A DNA stretch of 64,000 bases from Pseudomonadota bacterium (GTDB taxonomy: Bacteria; Pseudomonadota; Alphaproteobacteria; Azospirillales; Azospirillaceae): the NCBI GenBank assembly GCA_023423695.1, contig JAFAFA010000146.1, positions 28,029 through 92,028 of the forward strand, given 5' to 3'. Shown piece by piece: positions 1 through 7,693 of the stretch. The first letter of the stretch is position 1; the number at the start of each line of letters is the position of its first letter. A program made the translations under genes and the position numbers. Below the pieces are notes generated by a model. The model was not told the DNA's origin. It searched no databases and worked only from the letters and a program-made list of their open reading frames with translations.

Positions 1-1
1 G

Positions 2-55
2 CCGGACATCGAGGAGTTGCCGGACGAGGATCCCGCGCCCGGCCCGAGCATGTGA
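2..55 (+). CDS. C-terminal end of a gene that begins before the window
   Basis: The first bases are open in the second reading frame up to a TGA at 53-55, giving an acidic, proline-rich tail ending PAPGPSM. Such tails are typical of the end of a plasmid protein, but the fragment is too short to identify and could be chance. Confidence 0.3.
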   Translation, partial: PDIEELPDEDPAPGPSM

Positions 56-76
56 GGCCGCGACTCAGGACACCGC

Positions 77-298
77 TCACATCCAGTCGATGACCTCGTC
101 GAGCGGCTCGTCGATGATGAGCATCCGACCACCCGGCAGCGTCAGGATCGTCGTCATGCCGCCGTCGTCGCCCTCCGAGGCCGCCTGGATGGCACCGGGG
201 CGTATGGCGTGCCGACGCCCGTCCGCATCGCGCAGCACGATCACGCGCCCCTTCCTGCCGCCCTCGTCGCGCGACATCATCCTGCCCTCCAGGTCCAT
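77..298 (-). CDS. small hypothetical protein, 73 aa
   Basis: The product starts MDLEGRMMSRDEGGRKG, is basic at the N-terminus, and continues into a compact beta-rich body (GRVIVLRDADGRRHAIRPG, then TILTLPGGRMLIIDEPLDEV). The VILTLPGG..LIIDEPLDEV style resembles small FlbD-like or surface-antigen-like beta proteins, but I do not recognise a family. The ATG at 296-298 is preceded by a clear AAGGAG ribosome site, so the start is well supported. It stands alone: the neighbour downstream on the same strand lies outside the window, and a tRNA gene on the same strand lies about 145 bp upstream. Confidence 0.6.
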   Translation of the reverse strand: MDLEGRMMSRDEGGRKGRVIVLRDADGRRHAIRPGAIQAASEGDDGGMTTILTLPGGRMLIIDEPLDEVIDWM

Positions 299-442
299 GG
301 TGGCTCCTTAGAACGGAGCATGAACAAGCATGATGACGCAAGCAAGACCAAATAAGGCTGGTATTCCTATTTTAGGACGGCCGCGTCGTTCAGCCGCGAG
401 CGACCGGAAGGACGGCGCCGTGGTCCGCGTGGATGCCGGGAT

Positions 443-540
443 TGGTAGGGGCGGCGGGATTCGAACCCGCGTGCAACGCTAGTCCAGCGCCTGCTTTGCC
501 GGGGTATAAGTCCGGTGCTTGGCCTCTAAGCTACGCCCCC
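443..540 (-). tRNA. tRNA gene with long variable arm, apparent anticodon UAU (Ile, AUA)
   Basis: Read on the minus strand, a GGGGGCG acceptor arm (540-534) pairs with CGCCCCT (453-447), followed by discriminator A and an encoded CCA (446-443). The D arm is GCTT/AAGC, the T arm is GCGGG-TTCGAAT-CCCGC. The anticodon arm CCGGA/CCCGG (one A-C mismatch at its inner pair) carries the 7-base loop CTTATAC, so U33 is followed by UAU. The variable region is about 28 nt and folds into its own stem (CGCT/AGCG and flanking pairs), which is class II architecture normally limited to Leu, Ser and Tyr tRNAs. The isotype is therefore uncertain even though the gene looks complete. Confidence 0.75.
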
Positions 541-683
541 GTCGTGGACATGCCACACGGCCCGCGGCGGCGCCGCAGGCGTCAGGGGAGCGTCATATGA
601 GGCGAAGCGAGATCAGCATGACCTAGGCTCATAAACCTAAAGACGGGATGATGTCAATGGGTTTTCCTTTGGCCGTCCTTCCC

Positions 684-720
684 CAAAAAGAGGAAGCGGC
701 CTTCCCTGGGGAAGGCCGCT
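684..720 (-). terminator. rho-independent terminator of the secreted repeat protein
   Basis: AGCGGCCTTCC at 695-705 pairs perfectly with GGAAGGCCGCT at 710-720 around a 4-nt loop; on the minus strand the stem is followed by CTTTTT (685-690). It lies 17 bp past the stop of the gene at 738. Confidence 0.85.
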
Positions 721-737
721 GACGTGCTGTGGCTGGG

Positions 738-2237
738 TTACCAGCCGAACCAGGCCGCCGTCTCCGTCATGTTGGGGGCCCCGGTGACGAGCGTCAGTCT
801 CGTCTGGCCGAACGAGTAGACGTGGGTTTGGGCGTCGGGCTTGGTGACGGTCCGGGCGGCCACGAACGCGGCGTAGCTGCCGTAGATCGACTTCAGGTCG
901 ATCCTGTCTCCGCCGTTCGGATCGAAGTTGCTGAGCTTCAGCGCCTTGCTGCCTGCGGCGGACATGACCCTCAGCGTGTCAGGGCTGCCGAAGGCCCCCA
1001 CGATCTCGACGCTTCCGTTCGTCAGGTTGCTGGTGCGTGCGTTCTGCTGGATGACGACGGTGTCTCCGCCGCCCCTCAAGACGACCCTGAGCGAGGACGT
1101 CGAGAAGTCCATGCTCGAGGTCAGGTACTGGCCGATGTGCAGGGTATCTGGCGCCCCCGAGGTACCGAAGATGGTCATTTCGGGGTTCGTGCCGTTGTCG
1201 ATGCTGCCCAGATGGTTCTCGCCGCTCGAGAGATACAGATCCAACGGAGCATAATCTTGATTGACCAGTGCGATGCCTGTGAGGGGGCCGAGTGCCCCGG
1301 TTGCCCCGACTGTGGTCATTGCCGACAGCGGCGCGGTGAGGGTGATCCGGGAGCCGGTGGGTGCTTCGCTGATCACCAGAGTCTCGACGTTCGCCAGCTT
1401 CAGCGTAGAGCCCGCAGCCACATGAACAGTGTCGTTGCCGTCTCCCAAGTCGATGTCCATCGCGCCGGACGAGACGGTGGCGGTGAGGGTCGTGCCGACA
1501 CCGTTGTTGGCGGCACGCACGGTTTCGACGTTGGTCACTTTGACATAGTCGGTCGCCAGCCGGACTATGTCGGCACCGCCGCCGCCATCGACGACCATCT
1601 GATGTCCTGTAGACGCGATCAGCCTGATGTCGACAGCGCGCTGCGCCGTCGTAGGCAGGGTCACATCGTCGTCGCCGCCACGAAGGTTTCCGAGCCCGGT
1701 CGGGTACGGCGCGGCGATCATGTTGAGATCCATGGTATCGGCCATTTCGGTCCAGCCACCCCAGGCGACGGTCAGTGCCGTGCTCGCGGTGGCCGAAGCC
1801 TGCGCTCCGCCGTTGCTCTCCGTGGTGGTGGCCGTGACGACCAGCGGGTGACTGCCCGCGGCGTCGACGGGGACGGATAGGGACAGGCCCGCCAAGTCGC
1901 CAACCGACAGCAGCCAGGCACCCGGGCCGTCGGCGGAACCAGCGGAGAGGGTCGCGCCCGTCGGCAGGCCGGTCACACGGATCGAGAGCGTCTCCGAGCC
2001 GTCGTTGTCCGCCAGGGAAGCGGAAATCGGCCAGGAGATGGAGCCGCCCGCCGCCACGTTCAGCGAGGCGGCCGCGATGATGGCTGGGAAGGACGCCGTG
2101 TTGTCCACTCCGCCGCCACCGCCGGAGACCATGATGTTGAAGGGGTGCGGATTGCGGTAGATGAACTCCGCGTTCGCGCCGCTGGCGGCGAGCAGGGCGA
2201 CGGCGGCGGTCGTGAGGGCGATCTTCTTCCTGATCAT
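738..2237 (-). CDS. secreted or surface repeat protein with Ig/cadherin-like region and hemolysin-like glycine-aspartate repeats, 499 aa
   Basis: The N-terminus MIRKKIALTTAAVALLAASGANA is a classical signal peptide with probable cleavage after ANA, so the product is exported. Residues about 45-150 form a beta-rich module (ASLADNDGSETLSIRVTGLP, then PVDAAGSHPLVVTATTTES) typical of cadherin/VCBS-like Ig domains of bacterial adhesins. The central and C-terminal parts carry repeats such as GGDDDVTLP, GDGNDTVHVAAGS and GGGDTVVIQQ, reminiscent of RTX-type or bacterial surface proteins, though the strict GGxGxDxUx nonapeptide is not repeated in tandem. An AAGGAG site sits 8 nt before the ATG. A terminator follows directly, so it is probably monocistronic. 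Role is likely adhesion or an extracellular structural function; this is inference. Confidence 0.75.
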   Translation of the reverse strand: MIRKKIALTTAAVALLAASGANAEFIYRNPHPFNIMVSGGGGGVDNTASFPAIIAAASLNVAAGGSISWPISASLADNDGSETLSIRVTGLPTGATLSAGSADGPGAWLLSVGDLAGLSLSVPVDAAGSHPLVVTATTTESNGGAQASATASTALTVAWGGWTEMADTMDLNMIAAPYPTGLGNLRGGDDDVTLPTTAQRAVDIRLIASTGHQMVVDGGGGADIVRLATDYVKVTNVETVRAANNGVGTTLTATVSSGAMDIDLGDGNDTVHVAAGSTLKLANVETLVISEAPTGSRITLTAPLSAMTTVGATGALGPLTGIALVNQDYAPLDLYLSSGENHLGSIDNGTNPEMTIFGTSGAPDTLHIGQYLTSSMDFSTSSLRVVLRGGGDTVVIQQNARTSNLTNGSVEIVGAFGSPDTLRVMSAAGSKALKLSNFDPNGGDRIDLKSIYGSYAAFVAARTVTKPDAQTHVYSFGQTRLTLVTGAPNMTETAAWFGW

Positions 2238-2309
2238 GGCGACATCTCCTTGGTCTGCTACCTCGGAGATGTCAGCCGCGAACCCCGACTCAACATCAAA
2301 ATCGGGCCG

Positions 2310-2615
2310 TCACGTCTCCTGCTTGCGGCTGTGCTTGCCCAGCAGACCGGACTTTGCGACCTCAACCTTCTTGGCCTTCGCCAGCTCAGTAATCGTCGGG
2401 TAGTCCGGCGGCAGCCCCCACTTAGCCCGGTACTCGTCCGGGGTCATTTTGTAGCGGCTTTTGAGATAGCGGTTGAGCATCTGGAGTTGCTTGCCGTCCT
2501 CCAGACACACGATCCACTCGGGCGTCACCGACTCCAGGACTGGCACCGCGGGTTCCTGGTCAGTTTTGGGAGCTTGCAGGCCCCTCGCCCACTTTGGCTC
2601 AGGCTGCTCGTGCAT
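2310..2615 (-). CDS. MucR/Ros-family transcriptional regulator, short form, 101 aa
   Basis: The C-terminal half has the MucR signature YKMTPDEYRAKWGLPPDYP preceded by IVCLEDGKQLQMLNRYL. MucR/Ros proteins are alphaproteobacterial DNA-binding regulators of AT-rich promoters. Here the second zinc-ligand Cys is Asp (CLED instead of CLEC) and the first His position is Tyr (YLKSRY), so classical zinc binding looks impossible; zinc-free MucR homologues are known. I chose the ATG at 2613-2615 (MHEQPEPKW), which follows AGAAGG and overlaps by about 17 bp the end of the upstream paralogue; the frame is also open further upstream. The two genes form one transcription unit. Confidence 0.75.
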   Translation of the reverse strand: MHEQPEPKWARGLQAPKTDQEPAVPVLESVTPEWIVCLEDGKQLQMLNRYLKSRYKMTPDEYRAKWGLPPDYPTITELAKAKKVEVAKSGLLGKHSRKQET

Positions 2616-3318
2616 CGTCACCCTTCTTCCCTCTATCGTGCTTTCCCAGTCCAATGTCCGTGGCGATCGCGGACTTCTTGGCCCTCGCATTCTCGGCGAT
2701 CATCGGGTAGTCCGACGGCAGACCCCACTTGGCCCGGTACTCTTCCGGGGTCATTTTGTAGCTGGCCTTGAGGGCGCGTGTGAGCATCTGGAACTCCCGT
2801 CCGTCTTCAAGGCACACGATCCGATCGGGAGCAACCGACTCCAGGATGGGAACGGCCGGTTCCTGGTCTGTGCGCGGCGTCCTGAGCTTCTTGGCCCAGG
2901 ACGGCAGATCCTTCTCCGGCTCCTTCGGCGTCGGCTCGGTCTTTGCGGCCTTGGCGGACTTCCGGGGCTTCGCGGGTTCGGGCGCGGGGGCGGACTCCAC
3001 TGGCGCCTCCGGCACCTCCTGAAGGACAGGCTCCGGCTTGGCGGACGCCGCCGCAGGCGGCGCCTCGGGCGCGGAAACCACCGTGGCCGGAGCGGTGACG
3101 GGCGGCTCCATGGCCGGGCGCGGCTGCTCGACCGGACCCGGGGCGACGGACGCCCCCGGAGCGCCGCCGGAGAGCTCCAGCATGGTCGAGTGGACGGTCC
3201 GCAGGAACTCGACCGTCTCCTGCGCACTCATGCTTCTCTGACGCGCCTGAGCCTCAACAATGCTCGCGGATAGCCGCAGCAGTTCTTCCCCGACCATGAC
3301 GGGCCTCGATGTTGACAT
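2599..3318 (-). CDS. MucR/Ros-family regulator with long Pro/Ala-rich linker, 239 aa
   Basis: The N-terminus (residues about 1-55, EELLRLSASIVEAQARQ... VEFLRTVHSTMLEL) resembles the helical N-terminal oligomerisation region of MucR. Residues about 56-140 are a low-complexity Ala/Pro/Glu linker (PAPEPAKPRKSAKAAKTEP). The C-terminal domain repeats the MucR core: PDRIVCLEDGREFQMLTRAL and YKMTPEEYRAKWGLPSDYPMI. As in its neighbour, the canonical Cys2His2 ligands are incomplete (CLED; no His at the usual places). At 239 aa it is much longer than the usual ~140 aa because of the linker. It is the promoter-proximal gene of the pair; the downstream paralogue starts before this gene stops. Confidence 0.8.
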   Translation of the reverse strand: MSTSRPVMVGEELLRLSASIVEAQARQRSMSAQETVEFLRTVHSTMLELSGGAPGASVAPGPVEQPRPAMEPPVTAPATVVSAPEAPPAAASAKPEPVLQEVPEAPVESAPAPEPAKPRKSAKAAKTEPTPKEPEKDLPSWAKKLRTPRTDQEPAVPILESVAPDRIVCLEDGREFQMLTRALKASYKMTPEEYRAKWGLPSDYPMIAENARAKKSAIATDIGLGKHDRGKKGDDARAA

Positions 3319-3533
3319 GATGAAACGCCAAGAAGATCGCCTCTCCTTGGAGATCCGTCAAGGGGCCGCTGCCGTGGTCCTTCTGGCATCCTCTGTGGGT
3401 CCACAATGAGGACGCCGGAGGGACGCGGACTCTGAGCAGGTGAGGCTCCCCCCGGCCATGTCCCACAGGGACGGAACGCATCCCATCCAACGCGACACCA
3501 CGTGGCCTTGGGTCGCTATAGAGCCGTCGTCGT

Positions 3534-4703
3534 TCAGGCGCGCGGCGCGCCAAACAGCGGACGGCCGCCGACGGCGCGCCACTCCTTGACCATCTCCGGA
3601 CCGGCCTGGGCGAAGCTCGGCACCTTGTTCCCGTCAATCTCCCGCCCCTCGGCGGCGTCGATCATATCGGCGAACCCGACCAGCGCCTGCGCCAGGTCCA
3701 CCACTACGCTCTTCGAGCCCAGCGTGAGGTCCTGGGCCGCGCCGATGTCGCCGGTCTTGTGTCCGGCGCGCCGGGGCTGCCACCGCTCGGCGAGCGCGCA
3801 GCAGGCCCACAGCAGGGTCTCGACGGCGTCGGCCGTGACCGGCTTGCCGCGCTGCGGCCCCTTGGCCATCGCCCCCAGGCGGGCGCGCGCCCCCGCCAGC
3901 GCAGCCAGGACCGCCGCCTCCTCGCCGGTGTCCGGCGTCAGGGCGCGCGTCACCACGTCCGCCGCGGCGCGGGCTTTGGCGTCCACGAGCGCGTACCACC
4001 TCTCCATGTCCGTCGGGTCGTCGGCATCGGCGTTCTCGGGGTCGCGCTGGTGGGCCGCCGCCTCGGCGAACAGGGCGCGCACCCGCTCCAGCGTCGCCGG
4101 ATCGCCGATGGGCAGGCCCATCGCCATCCGGTATTCGAGCAGGCCGAACACGCCGTCCGCCGCCGAGCGCAGAGCGTCCGCGCCCTGCCGGGCCACCAGC
4201 CGCCCCATTCTGCCGGACAGCCCCGCCGGAGCCTCCCGGTCGTCCTCGGTTCCGGTCGCTTGCCCGATCAGCACGTCCACGACCTCGCAGAGCGCCATCA
4301 CGCCGGGCAAGTCGTAGGCGAGGCCGCGCCACCGGCTCCTAAACGCCTCGGAGGCCCGTACCGCCGGTTCCAGGGCCTCGGTGAGCCTGACCACGCCCTC
4401 TTCGACGCGGGCGACCGACGTCTTGGGAGCGTCGCCCTCCTCGCGCCGACGCAGGGCGCGGTAGACGTCGGCCGTCGCCGCCATGTGCGAGGCCAGCGCC
4501 AGCAGGTCGCGGCGATCCGTGGCGGCACAGCGCCGCACCCACAGGGAAAGGTCCGCGGGAACGTCGTCGCCTCCGCGCAGGCAGCGCAGCGCCGTCTCGT
4601 CGGTGGCGGTCGGCGCGGCCAGGCGGGCGCCCAGCAGGCGCTCGGACGAGGCGATCCGCAACGCGAACGGCGTCGTGGATGGGGCGGGGGCTTCGATGGT
4701 CAT
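3534..4703 (-). CDS. hypothetical protein, about 389 aa, alpha-helical
   Basis: The product starts MTIEAPAPSTTPFALRIASS and is almost entirely helical, Ala/Leu/Arg-rich, with no signal peptide, membrane segment or motif I recognise. The ATG at 4701-4703 was chosen because the sequence upstream is open only as an artefact of the antisense strand of the next gene; no good ribosome site is visible, so the start is tentative. It is divergent from the gene cluster beginning at 4908, and the roughly 200 bp between them includes the first copy of a conserved leader. Confidence 0.55.
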   Translation of the reverse strand: MTIEAPAPSTTPFALRIASSERLLGARLAAPTATDETALRCLRGGDDVPADLSLWVRRCAATDRRDLLALASHMAATADVYRALRRREEGDAPKTSVARVEEGVVRLTEALEPAVRASEAFRSRWRGLAYDLPGVMALCEVVDVLIGQATGTEDDREAPAGLSGRMGRLVARQGADALRSAADGVFGLLEYRMAMGLPIGDPATLERVRALFAEAAAHQRDPENADADDPTDMERWYALVDAKARAAADVVTRALTPDTGEEAAVLAALAGARARLGAMAKGPQRGKPVTADAVETLLWACCALAERWQPRRAGHKTGDIGAAQDLTLGSKSVVVDLAQALVGFADMIDAAEGREIDGNKVPSFAQAGPEMVKEWRAVGGRPLFGAPRA

Positions 4704-4783
4704 GGGAGGTCCAAGGACAGTCAGCGGGTGCGTTGCGCCCGGGCATAGCAGGCGTCTGCGCCGCAAGGCAAGTCGACGCCTAA

Positions 4784-4907
4784 GGAATCCCGGGAGCTCT
4801 ACCCAGCCAACGTCTGCGGGTACCTCAGCACCCCGCCCTTCGCCAATGCGCGACAACTGGGGCGGGGAACGCCCCTGCCACGACAAGGACAGAAGAAGGC
4901 AACCGCC
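4784..4907 (+). promoter_or_regulatory. conserved leader, copy A
   Basis: This stretch in front of the gene at 4908 is repeated in front of the gene at 6656. Shared blocks are ggaatcccgggagc, cgggtacctcagcac and gcgcgacaac, followed by a GC hairpin and a purine-rich ribosome site. The hairpin here is GGGGCG/CGCCCC (about 4859-4875), while the other copy uses a different sequence with the same fold. Confidence 0.55.
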
Positions 4908-5699
4908 ATGAAGGCCACCCACACCGACATCACCCCCATCGCCCTCCGCATCGACTCGGTCACGGCAGCCATGGCCCAGGAGGCCGTCGAGAGCATCAAA
5001 TCGATGATCGACGAGGTCGTCGCCAAGGCGGCCAGCGCCGGAGCAGCCTTCCGCGCCGCCAACGGCGCCACACCCTCCAAGAAGTCCCTGCGCGACGCCT
5101 TCAACGCCCTTCTCCGCAGCCTCGGCCTGGGTGAGCTCTCCCGTGGCGACGCCGGGCTGGCGGCGTGGCGCGCGTTCTCGGCCGCGGCGGACGGCCTCGA
5201 TGACCCTGACCTGGCATTCGTCCACGACCTCCGCTCCGGCGTGGGGACTCCGGAATTGGTTCTGGGCCTCCGGAACGGCTCGATTTTGAAGATCGCGGCG
5301 AGTTTGTCGTTCGTCGAACACGGTCCAGTCGTCGAAAAGCCCCAGGGTCTCGACCCGCGGGCTGCGCAGGGCATGCGGGAAATCGCTGCGGAGGCTCTCG
5401 GCGGCGACATCGACCGGTGCGTCGAAGCCGCACGCCGGGGGGACGTCGCCAAGGTCGAGGCTGTCCTTGACTTCGCCCGCTCGATTGGCGCGGTCACCCT
5501 GTCCGCCTACGGCGCGCGGGCCAACGCGCCCGGCACGAACGACAGCCGCACCGCCTTCGGCCTCCTGAACGAGAACACCTTCCGCCTTCCGCCTGGCCCC
5601 CTGTTCGAGGCGGCGATCGAGGCCCACGACGCCGCTCGCCGGGGCCGCCCTTACGATCCCTCCGCAGCCCCCAAGCTGGTTCGCCGGGAGGCGATGTGA
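4908..5699 (+). CDS. hypothetical protein of a local paralogous family, 263 aa
   Basis: The product starts MKATHTDITPIALRI after an AGAAGG site. A segment near residues 85-105 (AWRAFSAAADGLDDPDLAFV) recurs in modified form in the genes at 5699 and 6656, so the three appear to be diverged paralogues sharing a domain. No catalytic motif, signal peptide or membrane segment is visible. The last third (TLSAYGARANAPGTNDSRTA...) is unique to this member. Its TGA overlaps the ATG of the next gene (TGATG), indicating translational coupling and one operon with the downstream gene. Confidence 0.65.
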   Translation: MKATHTDITPIALRIDSVTAAMAQEAVESIKSMIDEVVAKAASAGAAFRAANGATPSKKSLRDAFNALLRSLGLGELSRGDAGLAAWRAFSAAADGLDDPDLAFVHDLRSGVGTPELVLGLRNGSILKIAASLSFVEHGPVVEKPQGLDPRAAQGMREIAAEALGGDIDRCVEAARRGDVAKVEAVLDFARSIGAVTLSAYGARANAPGTNDSRTAFGLLNENTFRLPPGPLFEAAIEAHDAARRGRPYDPSAAPKLVRREAM

Positions 5700-6361
5700 T
5701 GGCGGGCAAGTCCTCATCCTCCTCGTTTGGCCAAAAGGACATCGCCACCATGAAGCACCACCAAGACCTCGCCCTGCGCCTGAAGTTGAAGCTCGCCGAA
5801 GTCGGGGAGGAGCCCGACGACACGCGAATCGAGGCTCTGCTGAGCGACATCGACCTTGCCCGAGACCGCGAATGCGTGTTCGGCTCGACCGAGGAGCAGT
5901 GTACCGACATGCTGTACCACTCCATCGACTGCGAATTTCATGATCGCACCGAGGACGAGGACTACCTGGACTTCGACTGCGTAACCACTGTCGTCCTCGA
6001 ACGCCTGTTCCAGCGGCTGCGGAAGCTCGTGGAAACGGTCGTCGAAACCGCAGCAGAGGCTGGCGAGCGTCACCGCGCAAGCGGTGGGGGCGACGACGAG
6101 GTTTCAGTCGTAGTGGCCTTCGACCTCCACGCTCGATCCAGCGGCTTGGTTGTCCGCGACGACCTGCGCGAGGCTGCGCGGCGGGCGTTCACGGCCCGCG
6201 CGGAGGGCCACTTTGGCTCCGACACTGTGTTCGAGTACATCCGCGAACTCTCCGACAACGGCACGCCTCGGGTCGCGGCCTGGCTCCTAGGGGGTGGGGT
6301 CGATGAGTTCACGGTCCCCAAGCCCCGGTTCCGCGCCGTCCGCCTCCGTAGCGAGGCTTGA
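5699..6361 (+). CDS. hypothetical acidic protein of the same paralogous family, about 220 aa
   Basis: The ATG at 5699 overlaps the stop of the preceding gene; an in-frame ATG at 5750 (MKHHQDLALRLKLKL), preceded by AAAAGGA, is an equally plausible start. The product is acidic (GSTEEQCTDMLYHSIDCEFHD) and ends with RRAFTARAEGHFGSDTVFEY followed by IRELSDNGTPRVAAWLL, matching the RxFSAxADG module of its neighbours. No function can be assigned. Coupling to the upstream gene suggests that the two products act together. Confidence 0.6.
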   Translation: MAGKSSSSSFGQKDIATMKHHQDLALRLKLKLAEVGEEPDDTRIEALLSDIDLARDRECVFGSTEEQCTDMLYHSIDCEFHDRTEDEDYLDFDCVTTVVLERLFQRLRKLVETVVETAAEAGERHRASGGGDDEVSVVVAFDLHARSSGLVVRDDLREAARRAFTARAEGHFGSDTVFEYIRELSDNGTPRVAAWLLGGGVDEFTVPKPRFRAVRLRSEA

Positions 6362-6365
6362 GCGC

Positions 6366-6506
6366 CATGCCACCCCGGAACGATACGCCGCCATGCACGG
6401 CCTGCACCACCTCGTCCGCGCGGCCGCGGTCATCGGTCTCCTGTGCCGCGCCGAGGGCGCCAGCCCTGTCGATGACTTCGCCGCCTTCCTAGAGGCCAAG
6501 GCGTGA
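6366..6506 (+). pseudogene. truncated paralogue of the gene at 7222
   Basis: The translation ERYAAMHGLHHLVRAAAV followed by IGLLCRAEGASPVDDFAAFLEAKA is a near copy of the N-terminus of the protein at 7222. In the paralogue the start reads ATGGCC; here one G is missing (ATGCC at 6367), which puts the original start out of frame. A stop also follows shortly after FLEA, where the paralogue continues for about 115 more residues. A 37-residue peptide from the ATG at 6393 remains possible. Best read as a decayed copy left by segmental duplication. Confidence 0.6.
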
Positions 6507-6537
6507 CCGCCGCCCGCCCGGCCTGACGCCCGCCACC

Positions 6538-6655
6538 GGAATCCCGGGAGCCCTATCCGCCTGACAAGCACGGGTACCTCAGCACACCGCCTCGCGCCGA
6601 CGCGCGACAACAGGGGCGGGGGACATCCCCCGCCACCACGAGAAGGACAACGGAC
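6538..6655 (+). promoter_or_regulatory. conserved leader, copy B
   Basis: This is the second copy of the leader at 4784. The hairpin here is GGCGGGGG/CCCCCGCC around ACAT (about 6614-6634). Keeping the fold with different bases suggests that the element works as transcribed RNA. A GAGAAGGA ribosome site follows. Confidence 0.55.
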
Positions 6656-7216
6656 ATGGCTCTTGGCAGCAACGACAACCCCGCCCTGGTGATTTCCTAC
6701 GACGACCTTACCCCGTATACGGACTCCAAGGGCGCCGTGCTGGCTCTCCTTCCGGAGGCCATCCCCCTCCGCGAACGCCTCACCACGCGGATGATCGACC
6801 GCATCGAAACGGTTCTTGGTGCTGCGCAGAAAGCCGGGGCCACCTGGGGCGACGGCGACGCTTCCAAGGGTGTGACGGTCCTGGAGGCGTTCAACGGCTT
6901 CGCCGACCTCCACGATCTGGCTGACGACGACCTCCGTGAAATTGCTTGGCGTGTGTTCTCCGCCAGCGCGGACGGGCTTGCGGTCGAAGAACTCCGCTTC
7001 GAGTTCGTGTGCGATATCGATGACGGTTACATGATGATCACCGTGTGGTTCGCTGACGATCTTGACTTGTCGTTCGGCGACTGTGAGGCGCTGGACTACG
7101 AGCCTCCGTCCGGCACGATCCACCTGCCTCACATCTCCGTCTACGACGGCAAGGACGAGACCACATACGTCTACGACGAGGACGAGACCTCCCTGGTCCT
7201 GGTCAAAGCGGATTGA
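6656..7216 (+). CDS. hypothetical acidic protein of the local paralogous family, 186 aa
   Basis: The protein begins MALGSNDNPALVISYDDL and is strongly acidic towards the end (YDGKDETTYVYDEDETSLVL). Around residues 95-120 the sequence AWRVFSASADGLAVEELRFEF followed by VCDIDDGY matches the corresponding module of the proteins at 4908 and 5699. It has no signal peptide or membrane segment. It is preceded by leader copy B and its TGA lies 6 bp before the next ATG, so it forms an operon with the gene at 7222, mirroring the arrangement of the first copy. Confidence 0.65.
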   Translation: MALGSNDNPALVISYDDLTPYTDSKGAVLALLPEAIPLRERLTTRMIDRIETVLGAAQKAGATWGDGDASKGVTVLEAFNGFADLHDLADDDLREIAWRVFSASADGLAVEELRFEFVCDIDDGYMMITVWFADDLDLSFGDCEALDYEPPSGTIHLPHISVYDGKDETTYVYDEDETSLVLVKAD

Positions 7217-7221
7217 GCGCC

Positions 7222-7683
7222 ATGGCCAACCCGGAACAATTCGCTGCCATGCACGGCCTGCGCCGCCTCATTCACGCGGCCCGGGCCGCCGGTCTCCTCT
7301 GCCGCGCCGAGGGCGCCAGCCCCGTCGAAGCCTTCGCGGCCTTCCTGGAAGCCGAGGGGCTGGATGCGGCGCCCGCCACCCGCCTCGCCTACGACAGCGG
7401 CGTCCGCTGCGTCCGGCGCGCCGCTGAATGCGGCCCCGAGGCCCACGCCTGCGCGGTCCTCGGCGACGCCTACGCCGTCGGCCAGGCCATCGCCCGCCGC
7501 GGCGGCGACAAGCCCGCACAGGACATCGCCCTCGGCCTGCGCGCGCTCGACTTGCCGTCCGACAACTGGAGCGCCTCGGCCAGCCTCGCCGTCCTCGCCG
7601 GACTCGGGGACCGTCCGGATCTGCTGGCGCAGGCCGCCCGGTCGCTTCCCGCCGACACCACCACCGATCCCAACGCAGCCTGA
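7222..7683 (+). CDS. hypothetical helical protein, 153 aa
   Basis: I take the ATG at 7222 (MANPEQFAAMHGLRRLI); a TTG at 7213 overlapping the upstream stop is an alternative. The protein is Ala-rich and helical, with repeated ARAAGLLCRAEG- and GVRCVRRAAECG-type segments suggesting helical repeats. The truncated copy at 6366 shows that this gene was duplicated with its upstream partner. It lies between the family member at 6656 and the transglutaminase-like gene at 7694, all in one direction with short gaps. Function unknown. Confidence 0.6.
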   Translation: MANPEQFAAMHGLRRLIHAARAAGLLCRAEGASPVEAFAAFLEAEGLDAAPATRLAYDSGVRCVRRAAECGPEAHACAVLGDAYAVGQAIARRGGDKPAQDIALGLRALDLPSDNWSASASLAVLAGLGDRPDLLAQAARSLPADTTTDPNAA

Positions 7684-7693
7684 AGGAGTCGAG

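Noticed and set aside
443..540. Amber- or ochre-suppressor tRNA that would explain the in-frame TAGs
   Set aside because: The best fold places UAU after U33; CUA is not present in the loop, and UUA would require C33 and a broken anticodon stem.
4704..6080. Long minus-strand frame continuing upstream of the gene at 3534 (total 848 codons)
   Set aside because: It is the antisense of two plus-strand genes with good starts and coupled stops. The translation is Arg/Gly-rich without conserved-looking blocks.
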